A stretch of 64,000 nucleotides of DNA from Candidatus Zixiibacteriota bacterium (GCA_030613505.1 JAUWLW010000001.1:68225-132224), one strand, 5' to 3'. Positions 15,427 to 24,427 are shown, numbered from the stretch's first letter. Notes: generated by a model not told the origin, from the letters alone. Program-made: numbers and translations.

Positions 15427-16965
15427 TTACTCCCACTCCACCGTGGCGGGCGGCTTGGAGGTTACGTCGTAGACGACGCGGTTGACGCCGGCCACCTCGT
15501 TCGTGATGCGGCTCGAGATCTTGGCCATAAGTTTGTGGCACATGCGGTACCAGTCCGCGGTCATGAAGTCCGCCGTCGTCACGCAGCGCAGCGCGCACAC
15601 GTGCTCGTACGTCCGCTCGTCGCCCATCACGCCCACCGACTTCACCGACAACAGCACCGCCAGCGCCTGGGCGATCTCGTCGTAGACGCCGGCCTCGCTT
15701 ATCTCCTCCCGCAATACGGCGTCCGCCCGCCGGAGCATGGCGAGCTTCTCGGGGGTCACCTCGCCTATGCACCTTACCGCGAGGCCCGGCCCCGGGAACG
15801 GGTGGCGCCCCACGATCTTCTCGGGCAGGCCGAGCTCGCGGCCCACCGCGCGGACCTCGTCCTTGAAGAGCTCCGCCAGCGGCTCCAGCAGCTCGAAGGG
15901 CAGCTCCTCCGGCAGGCCGCCGACGTTGTGGTGCGTCTTGATGGTGTCCGACGGCCCCTTCACGGAGCGCGACTCGATGCGGTCCGGGTAGAGCGTTCCC
16001 TGCGCCAGGAATTTTACCCGGCCGCCGACCTTCTCCGCCTCGGCGACGAATACGTCGATGAAGGTGTGGCCTATGACGCGGCGCTTCTCCTCCGGGTCCG
16101 CCACGCCCTCGAGTTTATTTAAAAACAGCTCGCCGGCGCGGGCGACGGCGAGCGGTATCCCGAGCTCGCCCTGGAAGACGCGCTCGATCTCGTCGACCTC
16201 GCCCTCGCGCATCAGGCCGTTGTCGACGAAGATGGCGTGGACGCGGTCGCCGACGGCGCGGTGCAAGAGCGACACCAGCACGCTCGAGTCCACCCCGCCC
16301 GAGAGCCCAAGCACGACGTGCTCGTCGCCGACGCGCTCCTCTATTTCGGCCGCCTTCTCGGTTATGAAAGACGCCGGCGTCCAGGTGGACTCGAGGCCGG
16401 CGACGCCGAAGAGGAAGTTGGCCAGGATGCTCGAGCCGTGCTCGGTATGGGTAACCTCGGGGTGAAACTGAAGGCCGTAGATGCGCCGCGCGTCGTCCCC
16501 CACCGCGGCGTAGGGCGAATTGTCGGAGGTGGCGAGGGCGCGGAAGGCCGGCGGCAGTTTCTCGAGGCGGTCGCCGTGGCTCATCCAGACGGCGAAACTC
16601 TCCGGGACGCCGTCGAAGAGGGCGTGCGGCGACGGGACGTGCAATGTGGCCGGGCCGTACTCGCGCGCCGCGGCCCGCGCCACCTCGCCCCCCAGCGTGG
16701 CGGCCAGGTATTGCAGGCCGTAGCAAATGCCGAGGACCGGGACGCCCAGCTCGAGCACCCGCGCGTCGGCGCGGGGCGCCCCCTCGGCGTATATCGAGGC
16801 CGGCCCGCCGGATAAGATGAGGGCCCCGACGCCCCGCTCCGCCAGCGCCTCCGGGTCGACGTCGTAGGGCTCGATCGTGGCGTAGACGCGCTGCTCGCGC
16901 ACCTTGCGCGCGATGAGCTGCGTGTACTGGCTGCCTAAGTCGAGGACTACTACTTGAGGTCGCAC
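15427..16965 (-). CDS. guaA: GMP synthase (glutamine-hydrolysing)
   Basis: 512 aa, full length. It converts XMP, glutamine and ATP to GMP. The class I amidotransferase domain has LSGGPASIY, the nucleophile elbow GICYGLQYLA (Cys near residue 80) and HPEVTHTEHG. The ATP pyrophosphatase domain begins with GLSGGVDSSVLVSLLHRAVG. The C-terminal dimerisation domain ends TSKPPATVEWE, the canonical end of GuaA. It lies 23 bp upstream of the RadC-like gene on the same strand, with no clear terminator between, so the defence genes may be read from its transcript. Confidence 0.96.
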   Translation of the reverse strand: MRPQVVVLDLGSQYTQLIARKVREQRVYATIEPYDVDPEALAERGVGALILSGGPASIYAEGAPRADARVLELGVPVLGICYGLQYLAATLGGEVARAAAREYGPATLHVPSPHALFDGVPESFAVWMSHGDRLEKLPPAFRALATSDNSPYAAVGDDARRIYGLQFHPEVTHTEHGSSILANFLFGVAGLESTWTPASFITEKAAEIEERVGDEHVVLGLSGGVDSSVLVSLLHRAVGDRVHAIFVDNGLMREGEVDEIERVFQGELGIPLAVARAGELFLNKLEGVADPEEKRRVIGHTFIDVFVAEAEKVGGRVKFLAQGTLYPDRIESRSVKGPSDTIKTHHNVGGLPEELPFELLEPLAELFKDEVRAVGRELGLPEKIVGRHPFPGPGLAVRCIGEVTPEKLAMLRRADAVLREEISEAGVYDEIAQALAVLLSVKSVGVMGDERTYEHVCALRCVTTADFMTADWYRMCHKLMAKISSRITNEVAGVNRVVYDVTSKPPATVEWE

Positions 16966-18606
16966 TTACACTCCCGCGACGTCCCGGCCCTTGGGGAACT
17001 CGACGTCGTAGTTGAAGGTTATCTTTTTCTTCTCGCCCTCTTTGAGGGTGAGGTGCCACTCCAGCAGGCCGTCGTCGTCCTTTTCCGCGGGCTTGGGCTT
17101 GGCCTCAGTCATCTTGACCTTGATGTCCTTGTTCAGCGGCACCGGGAGGCGCTGCTTGACGACGACGTCGGCGGCGCCGCCGGTGTGGTTCTCGAGCTCG
17201 GTCTCGGCCTTGAACGTTATCTTCCGGTTGGAGCCGGTTAGGCCCGACGACTCGTCCGTAATCCGCTGGCAGTCGTGCTCCACTTTAAGGCGGTCGTCGG
17301 CGCCGAGGTAATACTCGAGCTCCGCGCCCGGGACGGTGAGCTCGAGCTCGGCGCGACCCACGTACTCGTCGCCGCGGAAGACGTTCGCTACGCCGGCCAG
17401 GAACGTGAGCTCGGTCCCGTTGGTCACCTTCGCACGTAAATACGCGACGTCGCCGTGCTCGGGTACGACTACGTGGGCGAGCTCGCCGCGGAAGCGGTGG
17501 TTGCTGACGGCGACGACGTGCGGCTCGCCGTCGGCGGGTACGGAGGGCAGGCCGGGCACGACGTACGTCACCGCGGGCCCCCGCGTCTCGACCGCGGCCT
17601 CGGCCTCGCCGGCTTCGTAATAGGCCGCCGGCTCGAGGTCAACCTCGTCCTCCAACAGCTCTTGTGGTTCCTCTTCGGCGGCAGCTTCGGCGCGCATAAC
17701 GGCCTTGGCCTGGGCGGGCGCGGGCGCCGCGACGTAGGGCTGGTAGAAGTCGACGTACTTGGGTTCGAGCTCGGGGGGCGCCGCGCCGGCCTGAGGCCGC
17801 GCCGTCGACAATTTGAGGTTAACGTCGACCCAGCCCTCGCCCGTGCTCTGGTAAACGGCGGCGCGGTATTGGACCTCGGTTTCGTTTAGAGCTTCGTTGA
17901 AGCGGAGGTCGTACATCGGCTCCCAGTGGGCGCTGGGCATTACGTAACTCAGCGCCAGGTCGAACTCGCCGCCCACGGAGCACTCGTACGCTACGGCGGC
18001 GGTTTTCTCCTCGCGCGGCCGCGGCGCCTTGTGCTTCTCGTACTCGAACCTGAGCTTCTCGAGCTCGCGCTCCTTATCGCGCAGCGCCTTGTCGAGTTTC
18101 AGCATTTGCGCGTTGGACTTGCCGAGGTCGTCGTAGAAAAACGAGACCACGCCCTCGGCTTCGGCCAGGTCTATGCGCCGGCGGGCGATGGTCTTCGCCA
18201 GGTCGCCGGTGGCGGCCTCGCTCAGAGCCTGTACGCCCCGCCGCCGCTCGGCGGCCACTTCCCGCTTATCGGCCAGCGCGCGGCGCTCGTCTTCGGCCCT
18301 CTCCAGCGCCAGGCGGAGCTTCTCGGCCTGGGCGGCCGAGGAGCGGCCGGGGAATTCGCGGCCTATCTTCACGCCCATTATCCGCACCTTGGCCGGGCCG
18401 GAGCCGGCGACGCGCAGCGAGTACTCGTCCAGCGCCGCGGGCAAACCCCGCACGACTATCGCACCTTCGCCGACGTCGAGCGCCAGGTGGGCGGTTCGCG
18501 TAATCATGGCGCAGTCGGCGTACGCGGTGACGGCCGATATCGCGGAGTCGGCGCGGTGGGTGCGCGGCCCTTCCCGCCCCGCCTTCTTGCGTCTTTTCGT
18601 CGCCAT
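16966..18606 (-). CDS. DUF4140/DUF4139 (mucoidy-inhibitor MuiA-like) family protein
   Basis: 546 aa. An N-terminal DUF4140-like segment (VTAYADCAMITRTAHLALD, GLPAALDEYSLRVAG) is followed by a coiled-coil region (about 90-190). The C-terminal DUF4139 beta-rich domain has ALSYVMPSAHWEPMYDLRFN and ends in LLEWHLTLKEGEKKKITFNY. This domain layout is typical of MuiA-like proteins of unknown biochemical function. There is no obvious signal peptide; the basic N-terminus KRRKKAGREGPRTHR suggests a cytoplasmic location. Its stop abuts guaA directly. Confidence 0.75.
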   Translation of the reverse strand: MATKRRKKAGREGPRTHRADSAISAVTAYADCAMITRTAHLALDVGEGAIVVRGLPAALDEYSLRVAGSGPAKVRIMGVKIGREFPGRSSAAQAEKLRLALERAEDERRALADKREVAAERRRGVQALSEAATGDLAKTIARRRIDLAEAEGVVSFFYDDLGKSNAQMLKLDKALRDKERELEKLRFEYEKHKAPRPREEKTAAVAYECSVGGEFDLALSYVMPSAHWEPMYDLRFNEALNETEVQYRAAVYQSTGEGWVDVNLKLSTARPQAGAAPPELEPKYVDFYQPYVAAPAPAQAKAVMRAEAAAEEEPQELLEDEVDLEPAAYYEAGEAEAAVETRGPAVTYVVPGLPSVPADGEPHVVAVSNHRFRGELAHVVVPEHGDVAYLRAKVTNGTELTFLAGVANVFRGDEYVGRAELELTVPGAELEYYLGADDRLKVEHDCQRITDESSGLTGSNRKITFKAETELENHTGGAADVVVKQRLPVPLNKDIKVKMTEAKPKPAEKDDDGLLEWHLTLKEGEKKKITFNYDVEFPKGRDVAGV

Positions 18607-18607
18607 A

Positions 18608-19030
18608 TTACCTCGCTTCGACTTTGCCCAGAATAAGGCCGACCAGCGTCCCGGCGAGCGGACACCATACCAACGAATCGAGTATCCAGGCCCAGACCGT
18701 GGCCGCGGGCATATTCACCCAGAGGACGACCGACAGCGTCGAGGCCAGCACCACGCCGAACCAAACGAGGGCGCCGAAGATAAACCCGCGCAGAGCGGCC
18801 GCGCCGGGCAACGCGCGACTCAGCGTCCAATACAGCAGCGCGAAGAGCAGCCCCGCGGCCACCGAGAGCAACGCCATGTGGGTCATCATCGCCGGGTAAT
18901 GCCGCCAAACGCCGAGGTGCCCGGGGTCCGCGTACGACGCGCCGAATATGGCGTCGTGGAAGAGGAAGCCCGTCCCTATTTTAAGTATTCCCGCGACGAC
19001 GCCGGCGACGATCCATCTTAAAAACCTCAC
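18608..19030 (-). CDS. Small integral membrane protein, four predicted spans
   Basis: 140 aa with hydrophobic segments at about 7-25, 50-70, 80-105 and 115-137 (WIVAGVVAGILKIGTGFLFH at the start, VWCPLAGTLVGLILGKVEAR at the end). The glycine-rich first and last helices resemble DUF-type membrane proteins often seen as unlinked singletons. Its stop lies 1 bp from the DUF4139 gene start. No family or function is recognised. Confidence 0.55.
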   Translation of the reverse strand: MRFLRWIVAGVVAGILKIGTGFLFHDAIFGASYADPGHLGVWRHYPAMMTHMALLSVAAGLLFALLYWTLSRALPGAAALRGFIFGALVWFGVVLASTLSVVLWVNMPAATVWAWILDSLVWCPLAGTLVGLILGKVEAR

Positions 19031-19043
19031 GCCGATACCCCCT

Positions 19044-19877
19044 TCAACTTCCGTTTGTATTTACGATGCCGGCCGCTTCGTCCATGCTGCCGGTACGGTA
19101 ACCGTCGAGGTCGAGCGTTACGAACTTGAAGCCCAACGCGCGCAACCCGGCCGCAATGCGTTGCCGGATTTCCCGCCTGGTAGCGCGCGGCAATTCCTTG
19201 GCGTCGAGCTCTATCCGCACCGTAGGGCCGTAGTAACGGCAACGCATCTGCTGGAACCCCAGGTCCGCCAGAACTTCCTCCGCGTCCTCTATGAGTTTCA
19301 ACTTTTCGAGCGTTATCTCTTCGCCGTACGGGAAACGCGAAGCCAGGCACGCCGACCGCGGCCGTTCGAAGTTGGGAACGCCGTTCTCGCGCGCCAGCCA
19401 CTTCACTTCCTCCTTGGTCAAACCGACCTCGGCCAGGGGCGAGATTATTCCCAGCTCGCGCGCGGCCCGCGCGCCCGGGCGGTGACCCTCGAGCTCGTCG
19501 GCCGTGGTGCCGTCGGCCACGGCTTCGAGGCCGTTCTCGGCGGCGAACTTCTTCAATTCCCCGAAGAGCGAGTGCTTGCAATAATAACACCGATCCGGCG
19601 GGTTGGCGCGGAAAGTGGGGTCCTCGGCCTCGTGCGAATCCACCAACGCGTGTTCGGCGTCGAGGATGCGAACCGTCGCCTGGGCGTGTTCGAGTTCGCG
19701 GGAGGGATACGCGGGCGAGCGGGCGGTCACCGCCAACACGCGGCCGCGGACGGCCTTCTGCGCCGTGGCGAGGAGGAACGTCGAGTCGGCGCCCCCCGAG
19801 AAGGCGACGAGCAACGACGGCAACTCCCCGAGTCGCGCCAGGAGCCGATTATATTTTTTCTCGGCCGCGGTCGGCAT
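19044..19877 (-). CDS. larE: LarE-family ATP-dependent sacrificial sulfur transferase
   Basis: 277 aa. ATG 19877 overlaps the mnmA stop by one base (TAATG). The PP-loop AFSGGADSTFLL (about residues 23-34) binds ATP; CYYCK and SACLASRFPYGEEI carry the conserved cysteines, the latter including the sulfur-donating Cys of LarE. LarE converts P2CMN into the thiolated pincer precursor of the nickel cofactor of lactate racemase. LarB and LarC are not in the window, so the partners lie elsewhere or the enzyme serves another thiolation. It adjoins mnmA, another PP-loop sulfur enzyme. Confidence 0.85.
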   Translation of the reverse strand: MPTAAEKKYNRLLARLGELPSLLVAFSGGADSTFLLATAQKAVRGRVLAVTARSPAYPSRELEHAQATVRILDAEHALVDSHEAEDPTFRANPPDRCYYCKHSLFGELKKFAAENGLEAVADGTTADELEGHRPGARAARELGIISPLAEVGLTKEEVKWLARENGVPNFERPRSACLASRFPYGEEITLEKLKLIEDAEEVLADLGFQQMRCRYYGPTVRIELDAKELPRATRREIRQRIAAGLRALGFKFVTLDLDGYRTGSMDEAAGIVNTNGS

Positions 19878-20950
19878 TACGGAGAAACCTCGTCGATAAC
19901 GCCGCCGCCGAGCAGGGCGTCGCCGTCGTAGAAGGCCGCGGATTGGCCGGGCGCTATAGCGCGCCGCGGCTCGTCGAACGTCACGGCCCAGGTCGCTTCG
20001 GCCAGCCGGCGCAAGGTCGCGGCCGCGCCCGGGTCCCGGTAGCGCACCATAACGGTGGCGCGTATTTCGTCCCCGTCGGGGGGGAGCAGCCAATTCACGT
20101 CCCCGACGCGGAACCGGCTCGAGACGAGCGCCGGCCCCTCGGCCAGCACGACGGTGTTCGCGGCGGCGTCGATTTCTTTCACGTATAAACGCGTTCCGCC
20201 GGCGACGCCCAGCCCCCGCCGCTGGCCCACGGTATAGCGGGCGATGCCGGCGTGCTCACCCAAGACGTTGCCTCTTTCGTCCACGATGGGGCCGGTTTCG
20301 CCGCCAACGTCGCTCGCTCCCGCGACGAGGTCGGCGTACGAGCCGTCCTCGACGAAGCAGATGTCCTGGCTTTCGGGTTTATCGGCCGCGGCCTCCGTCA
20401 CTTCCGCCAGAAGGGCGCGGACTTCGGCCTTCGTAAGCCCCCCTACGGGGAATAGAATTGCCGGCAAGCACTCGCGCGGCGTGCCCCATAGGAAGTACGA
20501 CTGGTCCTTGGCGGCGTCCGCGGCGCGACGGAGAAAGTACCGGGGCGCCGTCTCGTCGTACTCGCGGCGGACGTAGTGGCCGGTCGCGACGGCGTCGAAT
20601 CCCATCGCCCGCGCGCGGCCCAGCAAGTAATCGAACTTTACGACGCTGTTGCAGCGGACGCACGGGTTGGGGGTGCGGCCCCGGCCGTACTCCCGGACGA
20701 AGTCGTCCACTACGGCCCGCCGGAACTCCTCGCGAAAGTCGAAGACGTAGTGGGGAATGCCTATATCCTTCGCCAGGGCCGCGGCCTCCCTGACGGCCGC
20801 GGGCGAGCAACACGAGCGGCCGGAACGCGCCCGGGCGTCGTAAAGGCGCAACGTCACGCCGACGACGTCGTAACCCTGGCGCTTGAGCGTCAACGCCGCC
20901 GCGCCGCTGTCTACGCCGCCGGACATCGCAACCAGTACTTTTTCAACCAT
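19877..20950 (-). CDS. mnmA: tRNA-specific 2-thiouridylase MnmA
   Basis: 357 aa, full length. It thiolates U34 in tRNA Lys, Glu and Gln. The PP-loop is AMSGGVDSGAAAL at residues 7-19. TPNPCVRCNSVVKFDYLL holds the first catalytic cysteine and ESQDICFVEDGSY the second. The C-terminal beta domain has VGQRRGLGVAGG and GQSAAFYDGDALLGGGVI. A TTGACT-17-TATTTT promoter lies immediately upstream. The larE gene is translationally coupled behind it. Confidence 0.95.
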   Translation of the reverse strand: MVEKVLVAMSGGVDSGAAALTLKRQGYDVVGVTLRLYDARARSGRSCCSPAAVREAAALAKDIGIPHYVFDFREEFRRAVVDDFVREYGRGRTPNPCVRCNSVVKFDYLLGRARAMGFDAVATGHYVRREYDETAPRYFLRRAADAAKDQSYFLWGTPRECLPAILFPVGGLTKAEVRALLAEVTEAAADKPESQDICFVEDGSYADLVAGASDVGGETGPIVDERGNVLGEHAGIARYTVGQRRGLGVAGGTRLYVKEIDAAANTVVLAEGPALVSSRFRVGDVNWLLPPDGDEIRATVMVRYRDPGAAATLRRLAEATWAVTFDEPRRAIAPGQSAAFYDGDALLGGGVIDEVSP

Positions 20951-20972
20951 CGCGGAATATCCTCGAACTTAA

Positions 20973-21001
20973 AAAATACCACACCGCGAACGCGAAGTCA
21001 A
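20973..21001 (-). promoter_or_regulatory. Sigma-70-type promoter of mnmA-larE
   Basis: On the minus strand TTGACT (21001-20996) and TATTTT (20978-20973) are separated by 17 bp. The expected start site falls about 15 bp before the mnmA ATG at 20950, leaving a short leader. Confidence 0.6.
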
Positions 21002-21058
21002 CGCCGGCCATTTTGATAGATATTACCACGCGGCCGCCGCCCCTCGCGCCGCAAACCG

Positions 21059-21081
21059 AAAAATCCCCGCGTTGCCCGGGG
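21059..21081 (-). terminator. Intrinsic terminator behind the TPR operon
   Basis: Read on the minus strand, CCCCG and CGGGG form a stem with a 7-base loop followed by ATTTTT. It lies 30 bp after the stop of the last TPR gene (21112), just upstream of the mnmA promoter, separating the two transcription units. Confidence 0.6.
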
Positions 21082-21111
21082 ACCCGGCGGCTTTCGGACT
21101 TCTGGTCGACG

Positions 21112-21996
21112 TTATTTGAAACGGCGTCGGTACTCTTCCAACTTCTGGGCGGCGACCAGCGGGTCGACGTACTCGTACGCCTTGGCGAGAAGGTAAAACG
21201 CGCGCTCTTCGCCGGGGTCGAGGCCGACGACGTCGCCATAGCGGCGTATGGCTTCGCCGTAGTCGCCCCTCGCCGCCGCGACGGTCGCCATGTCGAAGAG
21301 GGCACGTTTGTTGCGGCGGTCGAGCGCCAGGACTTCGGCTAGTTCCTCCGCGGCGCGCTCGTTTTCGCCGCGGCGGAGGTAGATCTCGGCTCGAGCGCAT
21401 CTGGCCTGGGCAACGTACGGGAATACGTCGAGGAATTCGTCCAGATAGAGCTCGGCTTCGTCGTAGTGGCCCGTTTCGATTAGGGCCTCGGCCAGGTAGT
21501 AAGGCGCCGCGGCGTCGCCGGCGGCCCTCGCTTTCTTGAATCCCTTTATCGCCCCCGGCAGTTCGCCCCGGGCGAGATTTATTCGACCCCGCACGAGGTA
21601 GTAACGGCCGGTTCCTTCTTGGGCCTCCGACGCCAACAACTTTTGGGCTTTCTCGGTCGCCCCCCGCCTAGCCCAGCCGTCGGCGAGGACGGTCAAAGCC
21701 GGGACCGGTAGAGCGGTCTCGGGTTCGCCCAAGGCCTCCGCGAGTACCGCCAGCGCCCACGCCTCGTCGAGCGCCTCGAGCGAGGCCGCGGCGCCGGCCC
21801 AGGCCGCCGGCGACGCCGGGTCCTCCGCCAGGACTTGCTCGTAATACGCGAGCGCTTCCTCGTGCGCGCCCCGCAACCTGAGCTCGTCGGCTCGCGATAA
21901 GAGGTCACCGCCGGGGCGGTCCGCGGCGGCCAGTGCTACCGAAATAACGAGCGGGATTAGGAGGATGCCCGTCTTCTTAAGGTTTTTTACCGGCAC
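21112..21996 (-). CDS. Exported TPR-repeat protein (fourth gene of TPR operon)
   Basis: 294 aa. The hydrophobic N-terminus KKTGILLIPLVISVALAAAD is a signal peptide or anchor. At least five TPR motifs follow, for example GAHEEALAYYEQVLAEDPAS and GDYGEAIRRYGDVVGLDPGE. The C-terminus reads EYVDPLVAAQKLEEYRRRFK, the 'x-x-P-x-x-A-A-x-x-L/W-x-x-Y' ending shared with the other TPR proteins here. It starts inside the preceding gene (20-bp overlap). Probably a periplasmic scaffold; partners unknown. Confidence 0.75.
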   Translation of the reverse strand: MPVKNLKKTGILLIPLVISVALAAADRPGGDLLSRADELRLRGAHEEALAYYEQVLAEDPASPAAWAGAAASLEALDEAWALAVLAEALGEPETALPVPALTVLADGWARRGATEKAQKLLASEAQEGTGRYYLVRGRINLARGELPGAIKGFKKARAAGDAAAPYYLAEALIETGHYDEAELYLDEFLDVFPYVAQARCARAEIYLRRGENERAAEELAEVLALDRRNKRALFDMATVAAARGDYGEAIRRYGDVVGLDPGEERAFYLLAKAYEYVDPLVAAQKLEEYRRRFK

Positions 21997-22639
21997 GGAG
22001 GGCGGAAATGTGGTCGCGCGCCGATTTCACGTACGGCGCCTCGGCGGCCACGTTGACGGCTTGATTGACGTAATCTTCCCATATCGAAAGCGCTACGCGT
22101 CGGTCCATCTCTTCGTACGCCAACGCGAGCCAATATAGTACCGTTATATCCTCGGGCGCCAGGGCGCAAGCTTCGCGGTAGAATTTTATGGCCTGCACCG
22201 GTTCGTGGGCGTAGTAGTGCGAAAGGCCGCAATTAAAATTGGCGGCGACGAGGCCGGGGTCCAGCAGCAGCGCCTCCTCGTACGCCCGCGCCGCGGCTTG
22301 ATACTGGCCCATCTCGTTCAATATCACGCCCAGGTTGTAGTGGATTTCGGGGCGGTCGGGGTCGCGGCGGGCGCATATCTCGTATTCGGCGCGCGCTTCC
22401 TCCAGCCTCCCGGCGACGCCGTAGCAGTAAGCCAGATAGAAACGGGGCGCGAGGTCTTCGCCGCGCTCGCAGCACGCCGCCTCCAATACGGCTATGGCGT
22501 CCTCCCCGCGGCCCGCCTCGATCAATATCTTCGCCCGGGCGACGTCGCCGGCGGGCGCGGCGCCGGCCGAGGCCGCACAAACGACCGCTGCCCATACTAC
22601 GGCGCAGGCGGCAAAGCGGGCGATGAGGGGTTTACTCAT
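21977..22639 (-). CDS. Exported TPR-repeat protein (third gene of TPR operon)
   Basis: 220 aa. A signal peptide (RFAACAVVWAAVVCAASAGA) precedes four TPR-like repeats, such as GRLEEARAEYEICARRDPDR and GQYQAAARAYEEALLLDPGL. The last helix reads MDRRVALSIWEDYVNQAV, again the terminal motif shared by the set. The start overlaps the end of the upstream gene by 8 bp, showing an operon with coupled translation. Confidence 0.75.
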   Translation of the reverse strand: MSKPLIARFAACAVVWAAVVCAASAGAAPAGDVARAKILIEAGRGEDAIAVLEAACCERGEDLAPRFYLAYCYGVAGRLEEARAEYEICARRDPDRPEIHYNLGVILNEMGQYQAAARAYEEALLLDPGLVAANFNCGLSHYYAHEPVQAIKFYREACALAPEDITVLYWLALAYEEMDRRVALSIWEDYVNQAVNVAAEAPYVKSARDHISALRAGKKP

Positions 22640-23240
22640 TTTCGTCTTCCGACGTTCCCCCTGAAATGCTCTTGAGCGTCGCCATGTACTCCTTGGCGCG
22701 TTCCACCCATTTGGCCTCTTCCGGGAGCTGGTCGGCTATGGTCAGGTAGCGGTCCCAGGCCTCGACGGCGTCTTCTACGCGGCCGCCTTCCATAAGCGCG
22801 TGGGCGTAGTTGTACAAGAGGTCGGGGCCGTACGGGTCCCCGGCGAGGGCCTTCTCGTAGTATACGACGGCTTGGACGAAGTCCTTGCGGAGGTGGTATA
22901 TGCGGCCCATATTGAAGTAGGCGTGGTGGTAAAGGGGGTCGACGGCGAGCGTCACGCGGTAAGCCTCGAGGGCTTTCTCGGGCTCGCCGAGGTCGGTGTA
23001 GCAAACGCCGACGTTGAACTGGGCGTCGGCGTTTTCGGGGTCCTTGGCCAAGCACTTTTCGAATTTTTCTATAGCCGCCTCGAAGTCTTCTTTCTCATAC
23101 TCAGCCTCGCCCTGCTTAAAAAGCTCGTTGGCCTCTTGCAGGAGCTTCATCTTGTCCTTGGCGCCGTGGGCCGGCGCCGCCAAAGCGAGGGCGGCCAACG
23201 AGAACAACGCGACTTTCGATAGACGACTAAATATCGGCAT
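22632..23240 (-). CDS. Exported TPR-repeat protein (second gene of TPR operon)
   Basis: 202 aa with signal peptide LSKVALFSLAALALAAPAHG. Four TPRs are readable: EKEDFEAAIEKFEKCLAKDP, EPEKALEAYRVTLAVDPLYH, KDFVQAVVYYEKALAGDPYG and GGRVEDAVEAWDRYL. The C-terminus KSISGGTSEDENE is acidic. It lies 7 bp behind the first TPR gene. Function is unknown beyond protein-protein scaffolding. Confidence 0.75.
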   Translation of the reverse strand: MPIFSRLSKVALFSLAALALAAPAHGAKDKMKLLQEANELFKQGEAEYEKEDFEAAIEKFEKCLAKDPENADAQFNVGVCYTDLGEPEKALEAYRVTLAVDPLYHHAYFNMGRIYHLRKDFVQAVVYYEKALAGDPYGPDLLYNYAHALMEGGRVEDAVEAWDRYLTIADQLPEEAKWVERAKEYMATLKSISGGTSEDENE

Positions 23241-23247
23241 AACGGCT

Positions 23248-24297
23248 TTACAGGCCTTCCAGGAGCTCGAGCCGCTGCGAGGCTTTGGCGCGACTCTCGG
23301 CCAGGTCGTCCCGGCCGGCGGAGTAGCTTAAAAATCCGCGGTAATACGAGGCCGCCGCGTCGGCATCTTCGTCGACGTCGGCCAGCGCCGCGAGGTTGTA
23401 GTAAGGTTCGGCGAAATCCGGCTTTAAGCGCACGACCTCCATGTACCCCGCCCGCGCCTCCTCCACCCGGCCCACCTGCTGCTTGACGAAGGAGAGGCCG
23501 AAGAGGTAGTGCGCGTTCTCCGGAAACCTGTCCACCAACCGTTGGTATATCTCGAGGGCTTGCTCGAACTCGGCCGCGGCCGCATAGTCGGCGGCGTACT
23601 CCGCCAGTACGTCCGCGCTCGCCGCGCCTTCGACAACGGCCTCGAAGTAGTAATCGACGGCGCTTTGCCGGTCCCCCGCCGCCTCGTACGTCGCGGCCAA
23701 CTCGGCCAGCGTCGGGCCGTCGCGGCCGTACTTCAACGCCTCCTCGTAGTAGACGATGGCCTTATCCACGTCACCCGCCGCCCGCGACCACTCCGCCAGC
23801 GCCAGGTAAATTTCCCGCGTGCCCGGTCGCCGCGTCAGGTAGTACTCCAGCGTATCGCGCGCCTCCCCCCCCCGGCCCAAGTGATCCAGCAGCTTGGCCT
23901 TCAAAAGATGGGCGTTGTCTCTATCCAGCCCCCGGGCAAAAGCCTCGTCGAGGTAGTGCAGGCCGTTGCGGTAATCGCCGCGGCGCTCCCCGATAACGGC
24001 CAGATTGTATAGGACCGCGATGTCGTCGGGGTACGCCTCCCGCGCCGCCAGCAAGTCCCTTTCCGCCGCCCCGAACTCCCCCCGGGCCATCAGCGCGAGC
24101 CCCCGGATGAGGCGGGTGGCCGCGTCGTCGGGCCACGTCGCCAGGATGTCGTCCGCGAGCTCAAACGCCCGCTCGTAGTCGCCCACGAGCAACGCGGCCT
24201 GGGCAAGGTTCCGCCCCGCCGCCAAATCCCCCGCGGCGCCGACAATACCCGCCAGCGCGCCAGCCAACAACGCAACTTTGGTAAGCGAAAACCTCAC
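23248..24297 (-). CDS. Exported TPR-repeat protein (first gene of TPR operon), probably leaderless
   Basis: 349 aa from GTG 24297, which gives a signal peptide (RFSLTKVALLAGALAGIVGA). An ATG at 24363 is in frame, but the DNA from there to 24297 contains a full TTGACG-17-TAGACT promoter, so the longer reading is not likely. About eight TPRs follow, for example DYERAFELADDILATWPDD, KAIVYYEEALKYGRDGPT and EFEQALEIYQRLVDRFPENA. It resembles scaffold proteins of envelope complexes. It heads the four-gene operon. Confidence 0.7.
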   Translation of the reverse strand: MRFSLTKVALLAGALAGIVGAAGDLAAGRNLAQAALLVGDYERAFELADDILATWPDDAATRLIRGLALMARGEFGAAERDLLAAREAYPDDIAVLYNLAVIGERRGDYRNGLHYLDEAFARGLDRDNAHLLKAKLLDHLGRGGEARDTLEYYLTRRPGTREIYLALAEWSRAAGDVDKAIVYYEEALKYGRDGPTLAELAATYEAAGDRQSAVDYYFEAVVEGAASADVLAEYAADYAAAAEFEQALEIYQRLVDRFPENAHYLFGLSFVKQQVGRVEEARAGYMEVVRLKPDFAEPYYNLAALADVDEDADAAASYYRGFLSYSAGRDDLAESRAKASQRLELLEGL

Positions 24298-24307
24298 TTT
24301 TAGCCAA

Positions 24308-24336
24308 AGTCTAACAGAATACAACGGCATCGTCAA
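24308..24336 (-). promoter_or_regulatory. Sigma-70-type promoter of TPR operon
   Basis: On the minus strand TTGACG (24336-24331) and TAGACT (24313-24308) are spaced by 17 bp. Only ten bases separate the -10 element from the GTG at 24297, so the mRNA would have a leader of about 2-5 nt and no Shine-Dalgarno site. Confidence 0.6.
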
Positions 24337-24370
24337 GCTAAATGGCTTTAATTTAAAGGCCATTTTACCC

Positions 24371-24399
24371 TTGACGGGATATTTGCTCTATGCTATAAT
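24371..24399 (+). promoter_or_regulatory. Strong sigma-70-type promoter, divergent from TPR operon
   Basis: TTGACG (24371-24376) and the consensus TATAAT (24394-24399) are spaced by 17 bp on the plus strand. Transcription should begin near 24406. It faces away from the TPR promoter at 24308-24336; the two -35 boxes are 35 bp apart. Confidence 0.8.
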
Positions 24400-24427
24400 G
24401 AAATATAACTTGGTGCTGGGACAACCG

